A DNA stretch of 64,000 nt from SNAP01 sp049671745 (GTDB taxonomy: Bacteria > Bacteroidota > Bacteroidia > Bacteroidales > Marinifilaceae), in NCBI GenBank assembly GCA_049671745.1, contig JBATVL010000018.1:28280-92279 (forward strand), in the 5' to 3' direction. The stretch's first letter is position 1, and the number at the start of each line of letters is the position of its first letter. Below, piece by piece: positions 1 through 9,270 of this stretch. Both the position numbers and the translations under genes were made by a program. The notes under the pieces are model-generated. The model saw nothing but the letters and a program-made list of their open reading frames with translations. It made no database searches and was not told where the DNA came from.

Positions 1-1124
1 CAACTTTATCAACAACTTCTTTCTCAAAATTATCAGCAGTAATAATATCACCTGTTTCTGTTGAAAATATTTGATAATTTACAGATATTGCAATCTTATT
101 AAGCTTAGAAAATTCAGTATAAATATCTTTAGTATAATACTTTTCAGTTTTTTCCTTTCCATCTGTAGATTTCACTTTACGAGTATGTACTATATAAGCG
201 GGTTTCTTTTCAGCTGATAATCTTCCATTATACTCTCTATAATTAACCACCTTGCCTAAAACAACTGCCTTTATTCCACTTGCACGAAGAGCTTTAAAAT
301 TTACACCTCTAGACGAGTTAATATTTACCCCAGAAGTATTATAATCTTTATAAACAATAAAAGGACTGTCAATACTATTAACTTTAACTATAAGTTTATT
401 AAAGAAATTATTTATTCTTCCTCTAGAAGAATAAGATGTCTGAAAAGGAATAACAGTAATAACAATAGTTGCCTTTTCTCTAGCCTCATTTTTTAAAATA
501 TCCGCTTCTTTATAATTCCCTTTTGTACCTCTAAGAACTTTATCAAAATCATAATATGCCGCTCTATATTTTCCTAAATTTAAAGCATCATATGCTTTTC
601 TATAGACAGGTTCATAACGTGCAATAAGAATCTGCGAATTCACATCTTTATAATTACTATCAAAAGAATTTATTTCCTCAAACAACTTTAGGGCCTCAAA
701 GAAATCCTCTTTATTATTTGCTGAAACAGCTTTAGCATAAAGACTCTCTAAATACACAGATTTCACTTCTTTGTAATACTGTCTACTAGAAGTTGGAATA
801 TCAAGATCTATACCTACAGTTTTAATCTTTTTATGATATACCAAAACATCTTTAAAAGAATAAATAGCATCTTGTATATTACGATTAGTATATTCTTTCT
901 TAAACTTAGCTATTTTATTATCTAAAGCCATTTGACCATTCTTACGTAAGCCAATCTTAGCATCCACATTATTCTTATTTGCTTTTGCAGATTTATAATA
1001 CATTTCAGCAGATTCAACATATAAACCAGCTTTTTCAAGTTCTTTAGCTTTCTTAGCGTATCTCTTTGATGCACATCCAAAAACAAGAAGTATCATTATC
1101 AACAGAAGTAGTATTTTCCTCATA
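1..1124 (-). CDS. Exported lipoprotein, 3' end outside window
   Basis: An open frame runs from an ATG at 1122-1124 to the window edge without a stop, giving about 374 residues of a longer protein. The N-terminus is a lipoprotein signal (MRKILLLLIMILLVFGC), with the lipobox cysteine at residue 17. The part after it is rich in lysine, alanine and tyrosine in short helices (for example ELEKAGLYVESAEMYYKSA), which resembles TPR-type helical repeats. The later part is predicted beta-rich and mentions no motif I recognise. It probably sits on a membrane facing the periplasm. Function unknown. The gene lies just downstream of umuC in the same orientation but 76 bases away, so it may have its own promoter. 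Confidence 0.8.
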
Positions 1125-1200
1125 TTTACAGTATTAATTACAATTAAATTTTAAGCTTTATAAATATACTACATAAAGAGTAAAAACGTTTACTTTTAAC

Positions 1201-2469
1201 TTATAAATCTTTCTTACCCACAAAAAGGATATCTTTCCATCTTGTAGTATATTGAGGACTAAGTCTTTCTTGTTTAGAAATCTTATATTTATTTACTGAC
1301 TGACTAGCCATATGAACATTGCCTACACCATGTATAGAGTTAATCTTATCCATTGCTTTCATTAATTTTTTATTCTTGGCTCTATCCACATTATCAAAAA
1401 GATTACCCTGAATATTTGCCTGCGGAATTATATTAGTAAGCATAACTCCCACCTTATTGTAATCATATCCTTCTTTAAAGATCATTTCAAGCAAGCTACG
1501 AGCATAAACAATAAGTTCATTAGTAGTATTAGTTGCAACATCAAGATGCATAGATCTATAATTACTATATTGTGGTTTATCCTTTCTATGCTTACTCGTA
1601 TGTAAGAAAACCATAATTGTTTGGGCACAAGAAGATTGTTTGCGCAATTTAAGAGCACAAGAAAAAGTATGACTAGCTAAAGCTTCCATCATAGCATCAA
1701 AATCTTTTACTGGACTAGAGAAGCTCCTAGATGTCAAAATAGACTTCTTACTCACAGGTTGATTATTTACATCCAAACAAGAAGAACCAAGAAGTTCACG
1801 TTTTATTCTAAGTCCAACCACAGTAAGGTTTTTTCGAATAAAATAATCTGATCTTGCTACAAAATCGTAAGCATTAATAATACCATAAGAACGCATCTTC
1901 TCAGCAGACTTATTTCCTATACCCCAAATATCTTCAATCTTAGCCCATTTTAAAGCCTTCTCTCTTTTTTCATCAGAATCAATAATGTGCACTCCATTTA
2001 ATTGAGGATACATCTTAGCAATTCTATTTGCCAATTTAGCTAGAGTCTTAGTCTCTGCTATACCCACACAAGTAGGAATACCCACCCATTTAAGCAAGCG
2101 TTCCCTAATCTCATTACCATAATCAAGATAATTAATTTTATATAGATCTATATGCAGAAAAGCCTCATCTATAGAATACACCTCCATATTATCAGAATAA
2201 TCAGATAGTACAGACATCACTCTAGAACTAATATCTCCATAAAGAGGAAAATTTGTAGAAAAAAGAGTAACCTTATGTTTCTCAAATAATGATTTATATT
2301 TATAAGCAGGAGCACCCACATGAATCCCCAAATCCTTTATTTCTTGAGAACGAGCAATAACACAGCCATCATTGCTACTCAGAACACATACAGGTCTATT
2401 ATTAAGATCAGGACGAAAAAGTCTTTCACAACTCACGTAAAAATTATTACAATCAACAAGAGCTATCAT
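1201..2469 (-). CDS. umuC: Y-family DNA polymerase V catalytic subunit UmuC
   Basis: Error-prone translesion polymerase. The first catalytic motif is at the N-terminus (MIALVDCNNFYVSCERLF), followed by the steric-gate region, the SSNDGCVIARS segment, and the second acidic motif YSIDEAF near residue 100 that holds the Asp-Glu metal ligands. A helix-hairpin-helix region (IEDIWGIGNKSAEKM) follows, then the little-finger domain. Its 422 residues match the UmuC family. The start overlaps the end of umuD by four bases (ATGA type), so the two are translationally coupled. UmuC normally acts with processed UmuD during damage-induced replication. Its partner here has a changed active site, so how this polymerase is activated is open. 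Confidence 0.95.
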   Translation of the reverse strand: MIALVDCNNFYVSCERLFRPDLNNRPVCVLSSNDGCVIARSQEIKDLGIHVGAPAYKYKSLFEKHKVTLFSTNFPLYGDISSRVMSVLSDYSDNMEVYSIDEAFLHIDLYKINYLDYGNEIRERLLKWVGIPTCVGIAETKTLAKLANRIAKMYPQLNGVHIIDSDEKREKALKWAKIEDIWGIGNKSAEKMRSYGIINAYDFVARSDYFIRKNLTVVGLRIKRELLGSSCLDVNNQPVSKKSILTSRSFSSPVKDFDAMMEALASHTFSCALKLRKQSSCAQTIMVFLHTSKHRKDKPQYSNYRSMHLDVATNTTNELIVYARSLLEMIFKEGYDYNKVGVMLTNIIPQANIQGNLFDNVDRAKNKKLMKAMDKINSIHGVGNVHMASQSVNKYKISKQERLSPQYTTRWKDILFVGKKDL

Positions 2470-2891
2470 ACTGGTTTAATTACATAAGTTATAATACCCC
2501 AAAGGAGAAAATCAGAAGCAGCGTCTATTTGCACTGACTCTATTTCCTTATCATCAGCAATCAAATAAGTAATATTGCCATTTATACTTAATCTACGCAC
2601 TATAAACTCACCATCTAAATAACAAAGAGCCAATTTATTATCTCTTACAGACAAACTTCTATCTATAATAAGAATATCTCCATCATAAAGATCAAGTTTT
2701 TCCATAGAAGAACCAGATACCCGAGCATAAAAGGTAGAGGTAGTATTTCTAACAAGAAGAACATTCAAATCTAAATTTAAACCTCTAAACTCCTCAGCAG
2801 GAGAAGCAAAGCCAGCTGCTAGTTTCTGCTGATACTTCTTTTCTTCTTTATCATCCTTCTCTGTATTTCTAAAAAATTCAAGATCTTGCAT
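2466..2891 (-). CDS. umuD: UmuD-like S24 protein, catalytic Lys replaced by Arg
   Basis: Homologue of UmuD, the LexA-fold (peptidase S24) subunit that cleaves itself to activate UmuC. The expected cleavage site is present as Ala26-Gly27 in KLAAGFASPAEEF, and the nucleophile is Ser62 in VSGSSM. The general base should be a lysine 37 residues later, in the segment DGEF-x-x-K. Here that segment reads DGEFIVRRL, so Arg99 stands at the lysine position (codon CGT). A Ser/Arg pair is not expected to support normal self-cleavage. The C-terminal beta-domain is complete, so dimerisation and UmuC binding may remain. Length 141 aa is normal. Coupled to umuC by a four-base overlap. I see no clear SOS box. 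Confidence 0.9.
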   Translation of the reverse strand: MQDLEFFRNTEKDDKEEKKYQQKLAAGFASPAEEFRGLNLDLNVLLVRNTTSTFYARVSGSSMEKLDLYDGDILIIDRSLSVRDNKLALCYLDGEFIVRRLSINGNITYLIADDKEIESVQIDAASDFLLWGIITYVIKPV

Positions 2892-2926
2892 ATTATTATA
2901 TTTCTAATCTGATTTCAAATATAAGC

Positions 2927-2966
2927 AAAAAAATAGCTAGCAAGAAACAAATCTTGACTAGCTATT
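2927..2966 (-). terminator. Rho-independent terminator after DUF3857 gene
   Basis: On the minus strand AATAGCTAGTCAAGA pairs with TCTTGCTAGCTATT around a short loop, with one bulged base, and a run of seven T follows. It lies about 40 bases past the stop of the gene ending at 3003 and just before umuD, so it separates the two transcription units. Confidence 0.8.
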
Positions 2967-3002
2967 AGGTATGTAAAACATTTATTAGTAGTATTCTAAA
3001 CT

Positions 3003-4865
3003 TTAAATATTTGAATTCAGTAGAACAATCTTTGCCTTCTCAGCTTTTCTTATCTTTTTATGAAAATTATAGAAATCTTTAAACTTATCAGCAGTATATT
3101 CACCCTTATTAATGGCTAAAGTTCTAATATAAGTAATTTTAGAATCAGATATAGAAAAAGAAGATTTATAAGATCCATAAACAGATTTAATATCTCTTTC
3201 CTTAGGCAAATTCTCTACCTCATAATAATCAGGAATCTTAATCAGGATAGTATCTTTAACAATATAACACTCATCCTCCACAATCTTAGATTTCCTTTCC
3301 TTCTTCTTCCTAAAAGAATAATAGCGTTTAGTTATTAGATTAACAGGCAGAAAAACTCTCTTTTTAGTTAAAGACAAATAATTATTTAATGTCAGACTAA
3401 GGTTCCTTTCTCCACAAGTATATTTACCATCATTAAGCATTTTAAAAGAACACTTATCAATCTTATAATTTGAAATAGATAAAGATTCACGCAAAGATTC
3501 AAGTTTATCTTTCTCCGACTTACTAAAATACGAATCTATATACTCAAACATCAAAGAATGGTATTTAGAACACACTTCATATTTAAGATTACCATCCTTA
3601 AGTAATTCCACATTAGAAATACTCTCTTTAAGATTATCTTCTTTAACGTACTGATGAGTTTTCACCAACTCTCCACCATCTTTTTTAATCAATAAAGCAT
3701 ATCTATCAGAAGTAAAATCACCTAAATAATTAAATGGACTAGTTTGACTAGTGCACTCTAACCAAATAGAATCTCTCTGCATAGGCACGCAAAGGATAAT
3801 ATGATTTGTTTGATTAGCACTAGAGAAATCAGTATACAAGATTTTTTTAGAACTCCCAGCACCTATTTCAGCATATATAGATTCTATATCAACAATATTC
3901 AAAAGAGCTTTAGTATAATTAGACAGAGCTTTACAATCTCCATATCCTTTATCATCTACATCTTTTGCAGGAAAAGGTTGAAATCCTCCAATACCAAGTG
4001 ACACATTAACATATCTTGTTTTATTCTGCACATACTCATAAATCTTCTTCACTATATTCCTCTTATCACTTATACCAGAAACTAAAGATAATATCTCTGC
4101 TTTTGTAGCCTCAGGTAACACATCTCTGCCCTGTAATAAAGAATATGACCATTTTCCATAAGAAGACCAAGAAGTCATATCACCTGCATAATCATCATAT
4201 ACAAACTTAGTAGGAGTAATAAGAACATTAGGAAATCTTTCAATAAAAGATGGAGAAAAAGATTCATTCTTAAAAGCCACAACATTTGACAAGTTCCATG
4301 TATAATCGAAAAAATCATTACTCTCCACAATTTGTGGTTTAGTATCAATATTAATATTCTTATACTTAAAACTCATAGAACTTGGAATAACAAATTTCAG
4401 ACTAGCCTTCTGTAAAGCTGTCTTATACGAAGAGATAGGAAACCAATGCTCGTAAGATATAATACTTGTGTATTTCTTATCATACTCATACTCCATTGTA
4501 AAAGGATAATTATCCGTTTCGAGATGAAAATATTTCTTCCTAGAATCACCTAAAAAGACAAAACCAGGCTTAGATACAAAATCAAGTATATTCTTCCTCT
4601 TAATCTTCTTAATTAACTTACCATTCTTATTATAAATCTTAATATACGAAACAGACAAACGGATTAACTTATCGTAGTACTCACTAAATACAGCAAGATT
4701 CTTGGCCTTTTTATTTAATATAGTAATAGCATATTTAACATGTTCTATAGCTTTAGAGTCTGATAATACAGTATACGTTTTATCATAAACTCTATTTTCT
4801 TCTCCAAAAACACTAGTACAAAAGAAAATAGCAATAAATAATAATAATACGTTTTTCATCATCAT
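3003..4865 (-). CDS. Exported DUF3857/transglutaminase-like protein
   Basis: Exported protein of 620 aa with a signal peptide (MMMKNVLLLFIAIFFCTSVFG). The N-terminal 250 residues match the DUF3857 beta-rich domain found with transglutaminase-like folds in Bacteroidota. The papain-like core follows: Cys311 in GYGDCKAL, His355 in TNHIIL, and WLECTSQ, where Glu370 takes the usual Asp position. This variant triad looks possibly active. The C-terminal part resembles DUF3858. The family is probably periplasmic or surface-linked, but no substrate is established. Its start overlaps the stop of the upstream gene (TAATG), so the two are translationally coupled and likely act together. Three consecutive ATG codons open the gene; the first is taken here. 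Confidence 0.85.
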   Translation of the reverse strand: MMMKNVLLLFIAIFFCTSVFGEENRVYDKTYTVLSDSKAIEHVKYAITILNKKAKNLAVFSEYYDKLIRLSVSYIKIYNKNGKLIKKIKRKNILDFVSKPGFVFLGDSRKKYFHLETDNYPFTMEYEYDKKYTSIISYEHWFPISSYKTALQKASLKFVIPSSMSFKYKNINIDTKPQIVESNDFFDYTWNLSNVVAFKNESFSPSFIERFPNVLITPTKFVYDDYAGDMTSWSSYGKWSYSLLQGRDVLPEATKAEILSLVSGISDKRNIVKKIYEYVQNKTRYVNVSLGIGGFQPFPAKDVDDKGYGDCKALSNYTKALLNIVDIESIYAEIGAGSSKKILYTDFSSANQTNHIILCVPMQRDSIWLECTSQTSPFNYLGDFTSDRYALLIKKDGGELVKTHQYVKEDNLKESISNVELLKDGNLKYEVCSKYHSLMFEYIDSYFSKSEKDKLESLRESLSISNYKIDKCSFKMLNDGKYTCGERNLSLTLNNYLSLTKKRVFLPVNLITKRYYSFRKKKERKSKIVEDECYIVKDTILIKIPDYYEVENLPKERDIKSVYGSYKSSFSISDSKITYIRTLAINKGEYTADKFKDFYNFHKKIRKAEKAKIVLLNSNI

Positions 4866-6805
4866 TATTCTTTAAGCTTTAATACAATTTGCTCTTGATA
4901 CTTCTTAATAATCATATCAAACATATTTTTTAAAGACTCATATTCACTAGGTAAGAACATTGTTTTAAGAACACGAGTAGAAGAAACAATAGATAACTTA
5001 TTACCTACCTGCTTACAATTATATCTAAATATTAAAGATTTATCCTGAAGATAAGACATTACCGATTTTGGCAATTGTTGAACTTCATAATTATCAGGAA
5101 TCTCAATCACAATATTCACCATCTCATTTCTTAAGAAAGGAAAATCAACAGGAAACTTACGCGTAGACATCTTAAAAGGATTCTCACTAGTAGAACTTTG
5201 CAATAAAGCAGGTAAATATAAAACAGCAGGCTGTTCGTTATCCTCTCCTGTACAAAAAGAATATCTCTCACATATTGCCTTTTCCTTATCTTTAAGATTA
5301 TTTATTTCATAAGAATCTATAGAATAATCATCTTCACCAGATTGCAATTCTTCAATTCTCTTCTCCTCAGTATCAAAACTTCTTCTAAAGTTAATTGCGT
5401 AATAATTATTAAGCTGATAAATATTAGAACCTTTTAAAACTCCATCTTCATCAAGTTTAGCAGTAATTCTACTTACTTTACTTGAAGCCTTCTTATTATA
5501 CAAAGAAAACTCTTCATGTTTTCCCTCTTTTATAACAACCATATTTCCTTTATCCTCGCAATCCAAGATATCAAAAGAGGCATATCTATCTGACGCATCA
5601 AGAAAAATCTTTTTATTATCGTACTGCAAACAAGCAATCGTATTATTATACTTAGATAATCTAGGATTACCAAACTGTACTCTACCATTAAATTTAGTGC
5701 TTAATATAACAGGACTACATTCAAAACCGGCAGTTCTCATAAGAGCAATCATCAGAAGATTTAAGGCAGCAGAATTTCCTGTTTTATCTTTGTATATCTT
5801 TCTCAAATTTTCATTAGAAGAATAATTATAATACTTATTCCACTTATAGTTATCTCGTATATAAGAGAATATCTTTCTAGCTTTAGCATCATTATCTAAG
5901 CTATCTAATTCTAGAGTATTTAGTATATCCTTAAAAAATGCTCTATTCTTAAAGACAACTCCAAAATGTAGATCCTCTTCTAAAGATTCACAAATAGAAT
6001 TCCAATCTGAAGAAAAAGATTTATATCCACCATTATCAAAAGAAATAGAAGATAATTCAAATTCTATCTTAGATATATAATCTTCTCTACAATCTATAAA
6101 AGCTTCTTTTCTAAAAGCAGGAAGATTAGCAGCATTATAAGAATAAATATTCGTCAACTGATTCTGATAAGGAGACAAAGTTAAATGTCTTGAAACATCT
6201 TCATAACCAGTAAGATTCTCTTTAAATTTAAATTTTTCAGGAATTCTTACTTTCAAATCATTTCTACGCACAGGAATCTCATCTTGAAATTTCCAATTAA
6301 TTAGAGATGTTCTTAAAGGAGTAGTTAAAGAATATTGATACTCTATAATACAGCCCTCTTTTACATCTTTAAAAGCAAATTTCTTTTTTCTCATACTACC
6401 TATAAGATTTTCAATAAGGATATCTCTTGATCTCAACTTAGTCTTTACTACTTTACCATTTATTAAATTATATGTACAAGCTTTAATTTGTACTAATCTA
6501 GAATCTATTTTATTATAAGAGACATCAACATTAGCATAATGGTATGCTTTTTTGTTGTATATCTTCACCCTTCTAAACACCTTAAGATTTCTAACATAGG
6601 TATTGTTTTCCACACTTATTCTTAAATCTCCTCTTTCATACAAGACCTCTGCATAGGCGCTTGAATCCATTTTGCATACTTTACTAGCTAAATCTTCCTT
6701 TGGAATCTTTCCAAACTTAACTTTTTTATTTTGTGCATTAGAGACTCCACAAATAGTTATAATACAAAGCAATAAAAGAATCTTTATTCCGACTATTCTT
6801 TTCAT
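4865..6805 (-). CDS. DUF3857-like exported protein, catalytic residues lost
   Basis: Paralogue of the downstream gene: 646 aa with a signal peptide (MKRIVGIKILLLLCIITICG), a DUF3857-like N-terminal domain and a transglutaminase-like core. In this copy the nucleophile segment reads TGNSAALN, so Ser345 replaces Cys, and the histidine segment reads KYNNTIACL with Asn at the expected His position. It is therefore probably a non-enzymatic partner. The pairing of one intact and one degenerate copy, coupled by TAATG, suggests a complex. The C-terminal 100 residues follow the same pattern as the partner (beta strands with a DNYEVQQLP segment). Function unknown; envelope localisation is inferred from the signal peptide. 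Confidence 0.85.
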   Translation of the reverse strand: MKRIVGIKILLLLCIITICGVSNAQNKKVKFGKIPKEDLASKVCKMDSSAYAEVLYERGDLRISVENNTYVRNLKVFRRVKIYNKKAYHYANVDVSYNKIDSRLVQIKACTYNLINGKVVKTKLRSRDILIENLIGSMRKKKFAFKDVKEGCIIEYQYSLTTPLRTSLINWKFQDEIPVRRNDLKVRIPEKFKFKENLTGYEDVSRHLTLSPYQNQLTNIYSYNAANLPAFRKEAFIDCREDYISKIEFELSSISFDNGGYKSFSSDWNSICESLEEDLHFGVVFKNRAFFKDILNTLELDSLDNDAKARKIFSYIRDNYKWNKYYNYSSNENLRKIYKDKTGNSAALNLLMIALMRTAGFECSPVILSTKFNGRVQFGNPRLSKYNNTIACLQYDNKKIFLDASDRYASFDILDCEDKGNMVVIKEGKHEEFSLYNKKASSKVSRITAKLDEDGVLKGSNIYQLNNYYAINFRRSFDTEEKRIEELQSGEDDYSIDSYEINNLKDKEKAICERYSFCTGEDNEQPAVLYLPALLQSSTSENPFKMSTRKFPVDFPFLRNEMVNIVIEIPDNYEVQQLPKSVMSYLQDKSLIFRYNCKQVGNKLSIVSSTRVLKTMFLPSEYESLKNMFDMIIKKYQEQIVLKLKE

Positions 6806-7182
6806 ATAATTTAAAATAAGGTTTATAATTTCATAAGAAGGATTACGTGTGTTTTAACGAGTGTGAAAATATGTTAATTCCCAACAACAAACAAAGTTTT
6901 TAACATATATTTCATTCAACACAATAAAGTCTAACTTAAATATTAAAACAAAGCTTACACACAGACTCATCCTATACTTAGTACAATTACATCAATATAA
7001 GTAAGTCAAAAAGCCTGATTACATAAAAGATTATATAATCAGGCTTTAACATTTTTTATTTTAGATTTTCATTCTGCAATAGAAGCTTAATAGGTAATAA
7101 ATACCCACTATAATAACTCTTAAGGGTAGATAGAATATTAAAAAGAGTATCTCTACATCAATTGAATAACACTTCCATAACT
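6806..7182. other. Intergenic gap with terminator
   Basis: A 377-base AT-rich gap. Apart from the terminator listed at 7010-7047 I see no gene, RNA or clear promoter in it. The promoter of the 646-aa DUF3857-like gene should lie in the left part, but no good TTTG/TAnnTTTG pair is visible. Confidence 0.6.
7010..7047 (-). terminator. Hairpin terminator after the gene ending at 7183
   Basis: AAAGCCTGATTA (7010-7021) is an exact inverted repeat of TAATCAGGCTTT (7036-7047), with a 14-base AT-rich loop. On the minus strand it is followed by TTGAC rather than a long T-run, so it is a reasonable but not perfect intrinsic terminator. It lies 136 bases downstream of the 367-aa gene. Confidence 0.65.
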
Positions 7183-8286
7183 TTAATTAACTACAATATT
7201 CAACTTTTTAGAAACGTACCAATTACCTCCCTTTAATATTACTTCTCCAGGAGTAACTTCAACAATTTCATCCAAAGAACCGCCCTCCTGATATACTACA
7301 TCACAAATAGATTCATGTAAACAAGTTTGTCTATTAGCAATTATATCTTCCGACATATTATTATATAATAAATCTAAACATCCTTCAGTATCAGAGATAG
7401 TCGTGATACAAAAGATAGACCAATCGCCTCTTGTTCTTCTAGAATCGTTAATCGCAAATGCACCATTATCAAACTCTTCAAAATATATTTTAATAGAATT
7501 GTATTCACATACATCATCTAAAACTACAGAAGGTTCTTTTACTTGATTTACTTCTTTTTTAGGCGTAAGTATTTTTTCTTTAGGCGGAAATGTTGTTTCA
7601 GGCCTACTACTAGTATTTATATTATTAAGCCTTTTAAATTCCTTTTTAATATTCTCAATATTTAATTCATTCTTTTTGCATAATTTATACAGAAAGAAAC
7701 AAATAATAAACAGAATAAAATTCAACAATATTGAGAAAAATAAACCAAAGGGAAAAGCAGAACTATCAGATTCATCTTCTTGAGATATCTCTTCAACAGG
7801 TTCAGTACCTATAGTTGACAATCTTGATGCATAATCTGATTTAATTAATACGACTTTATCATAAAACACAGAAGATACTTCTTCTGACTCGCCATAAGGA
7901 TATACAATCTTTTTACTTAATAATGATTGCATTTCCGCCACACTAAAAGTATCTTTCTTTAAAACACTCTTCCATTGCGAAAGAAGCTCTCTTGCTAAAG
8001 TACTCCAACCTTCATCTCTAATATAGAGATAAACCATTTCATATTCCCAATCAGATTTTTTTAGGTAGATATTACTAAAAACAATCATACTACTATTCTG
8101 CGGAGATTCTAGATACTCTGCCTCTGTGTGATCCTTACAATAATCAAATTCATAAGTTTCCATAGCCGAGTAAATAATCTCTGTCATATACTTCTTAGCT
8201 TCATTTTTATAAGCTAAAGTATTATCCCCATAAGATACACTCTTAAAGAATAAGAGTATAAATATAATTGCTAGTGTCTTTTTCAT
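7183..8286 (-). CDS. Membrane protein of unknown function
   Basis: A 367-aa protein I do not recognise. It has a signal peptide (MKKTLAIIFILLFFKSVSYG), a periplasmic domain of about 155 residues rich in aromatic and acidic residues, one membrane segment near residues 180-205 (FGLFFSILLNFILFIICFFL), a short basic helix, a Pro/Lys-rich linker, and a C-terminal domain of about 110 residues (cysteines in FCITTIS, EGCLDLL, TCLHESICDV). If the signal is cleaved, the C-terminal domain is cytoplasmic. The layout would suit a sensor or scaffold that links both sides of the inner membrane, but this is only inference. It stands between other exported genes of unknown role. Confidence 0.75.
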   Translation of the reverse strand: MKKTLAIIFILLFFKSVSYGDNTLAYKNEAKKYMTEIIYSAMETYEFDYCKDHTEAEYLESPQNSSMIVFSNIYLKKSDWEYEMVYLYIRDEGWSTLARELLSQWKSVLKKDTFSVAEMQSLLSKKIVYPYGESEEVSSVFYDKVVLIKSDYASRLSTIGTEPVEEISQEDESDSSAFPFGLFFSILLNFILFIICFFLYKLCKKNELNIENIKKEFKRLNNINTSSRPETTFPPKEKILTPKKEVNQVKEPSVVLDDVCEYNSIKIYFEEFDNGAFAINDSRRTRGDWSIFCITTISDTEGCLDLLYNNMSEDIIANRQTCLHESICDVVYQEGGSLDEIVEVTPGEVILKGGNWYVSKKLNIVVN

Positions 8287-8337
8287 TATTTCTATTTGAG
8301 GACAAAGATAATAAGACTTATTCTTTATTAATAAGTT

Positions 8338-9069
8338 TTACCATGTATATGTTTCTATACCCTCCAATTTAGGCTTATTATCAAAATTTCCTTGACGCAT
8401 ATTTATATTCATCCATCCAAGAATATTATCTTTAGTTTTAATAAGGAATACTCCTCCAATAGAAAAAGCTTTATAATCACATAAAACAATCTCAAATTCT
8501 TCGTCAACAGCAAGCCTTCCAATTGAAATTTTCAAATCCTTAGTATTAAAGATCTCAAAAGAATCCATAGACTTTGTTTTTTTACCTATATAATGAAAAT
8601 CCTGTACACATTCCTTATATTTGTCTCCGTCAATAACATACTTTATCACTGTATTCATTGAAGTGTCATAAGAGGTTTTAACAAACAGACCATCTTTTCG
8701 AAGAGTAATATTTAAAGGGTCAAGCTCATTAAGGACACAAGATTCAGGACAATAATTTTCTGTAACTTGTTTACGCAAATCATTAAAATCTATTTTCTTA
8801 TTAGTAACAAATATACCATTAGGATCTCCAGCAGAAAAGACACTAATAAAAGTAAGTGGATCAGCATTTTTTGAATAGTAATATTCAAATAACACTTTAG
8901 AACTCATTTCTTCTTCCTGTATTAAAACCTTGTTTATAACTTTGATATTTAATCCTTTTTCATACTTAATATTAATATGTTTGATTGGATATACATAAGA
9001 GGTTTTCTGTGCTTTTAAGCAACAACTAAACAAGCATAATGCAAATAGTAATAAAATAATTCTTTTCAT
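8338..9069 (-). CDS. Exported protein of unknown function
   Basis: A 243-aa protein with an N-terminal signal (MKRIILLLFALCLFSCC). The two cysteines at residues 16 and 17 are compatible with lipid attachment, although cleavage at LKAQ as a soluble export signal is equally possible. The mature part is beta-rich with many Lys and Asp residues and no motif I know. It is 51 bases upstream of the 367-aa membrane protein gene in the same direction, so they may be one transcript. No function assigned. Confidence 0.75.
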   Translation of the reverse strand: MKRIILLLFALCLFSCCLKAQKTSYVYPIKHINIKYEKGLNIKVINKVLIQEEEMSSKVLFEYYYSKNADPLTFISVFSAGDPNGIFVTNKKIDFNDLRKQVTENYCPESCVLNELDPLNITLRKDGLFVKTSYDTSMNTVIKYVIDGDKYKECVQDFHYIGKKTKSMDSFEIFNTKDLKISIGRLAVDEEFEIVLCDYKAFSIGGVFLIKTKDNILGWMNINMRQGNFDNKPKLEGIETYTW

Positions 9070-9270
9070 CTTTACAGCTTAAATCATTAAAAGGGTATTA
9101 ACAAATAAACATATTAAACCAACTGTAAATAAATATATCAAATATATTCTCAAACATAAGAATCAGCAAGAAACAAAATATAAAAAACCTCCGAAAGCAA
9201 GACTAAATTGCAAACAGAGATTCATATATTAAAGTAATATAGTCAAAAAGACTATGTTCAAGTATCATTT

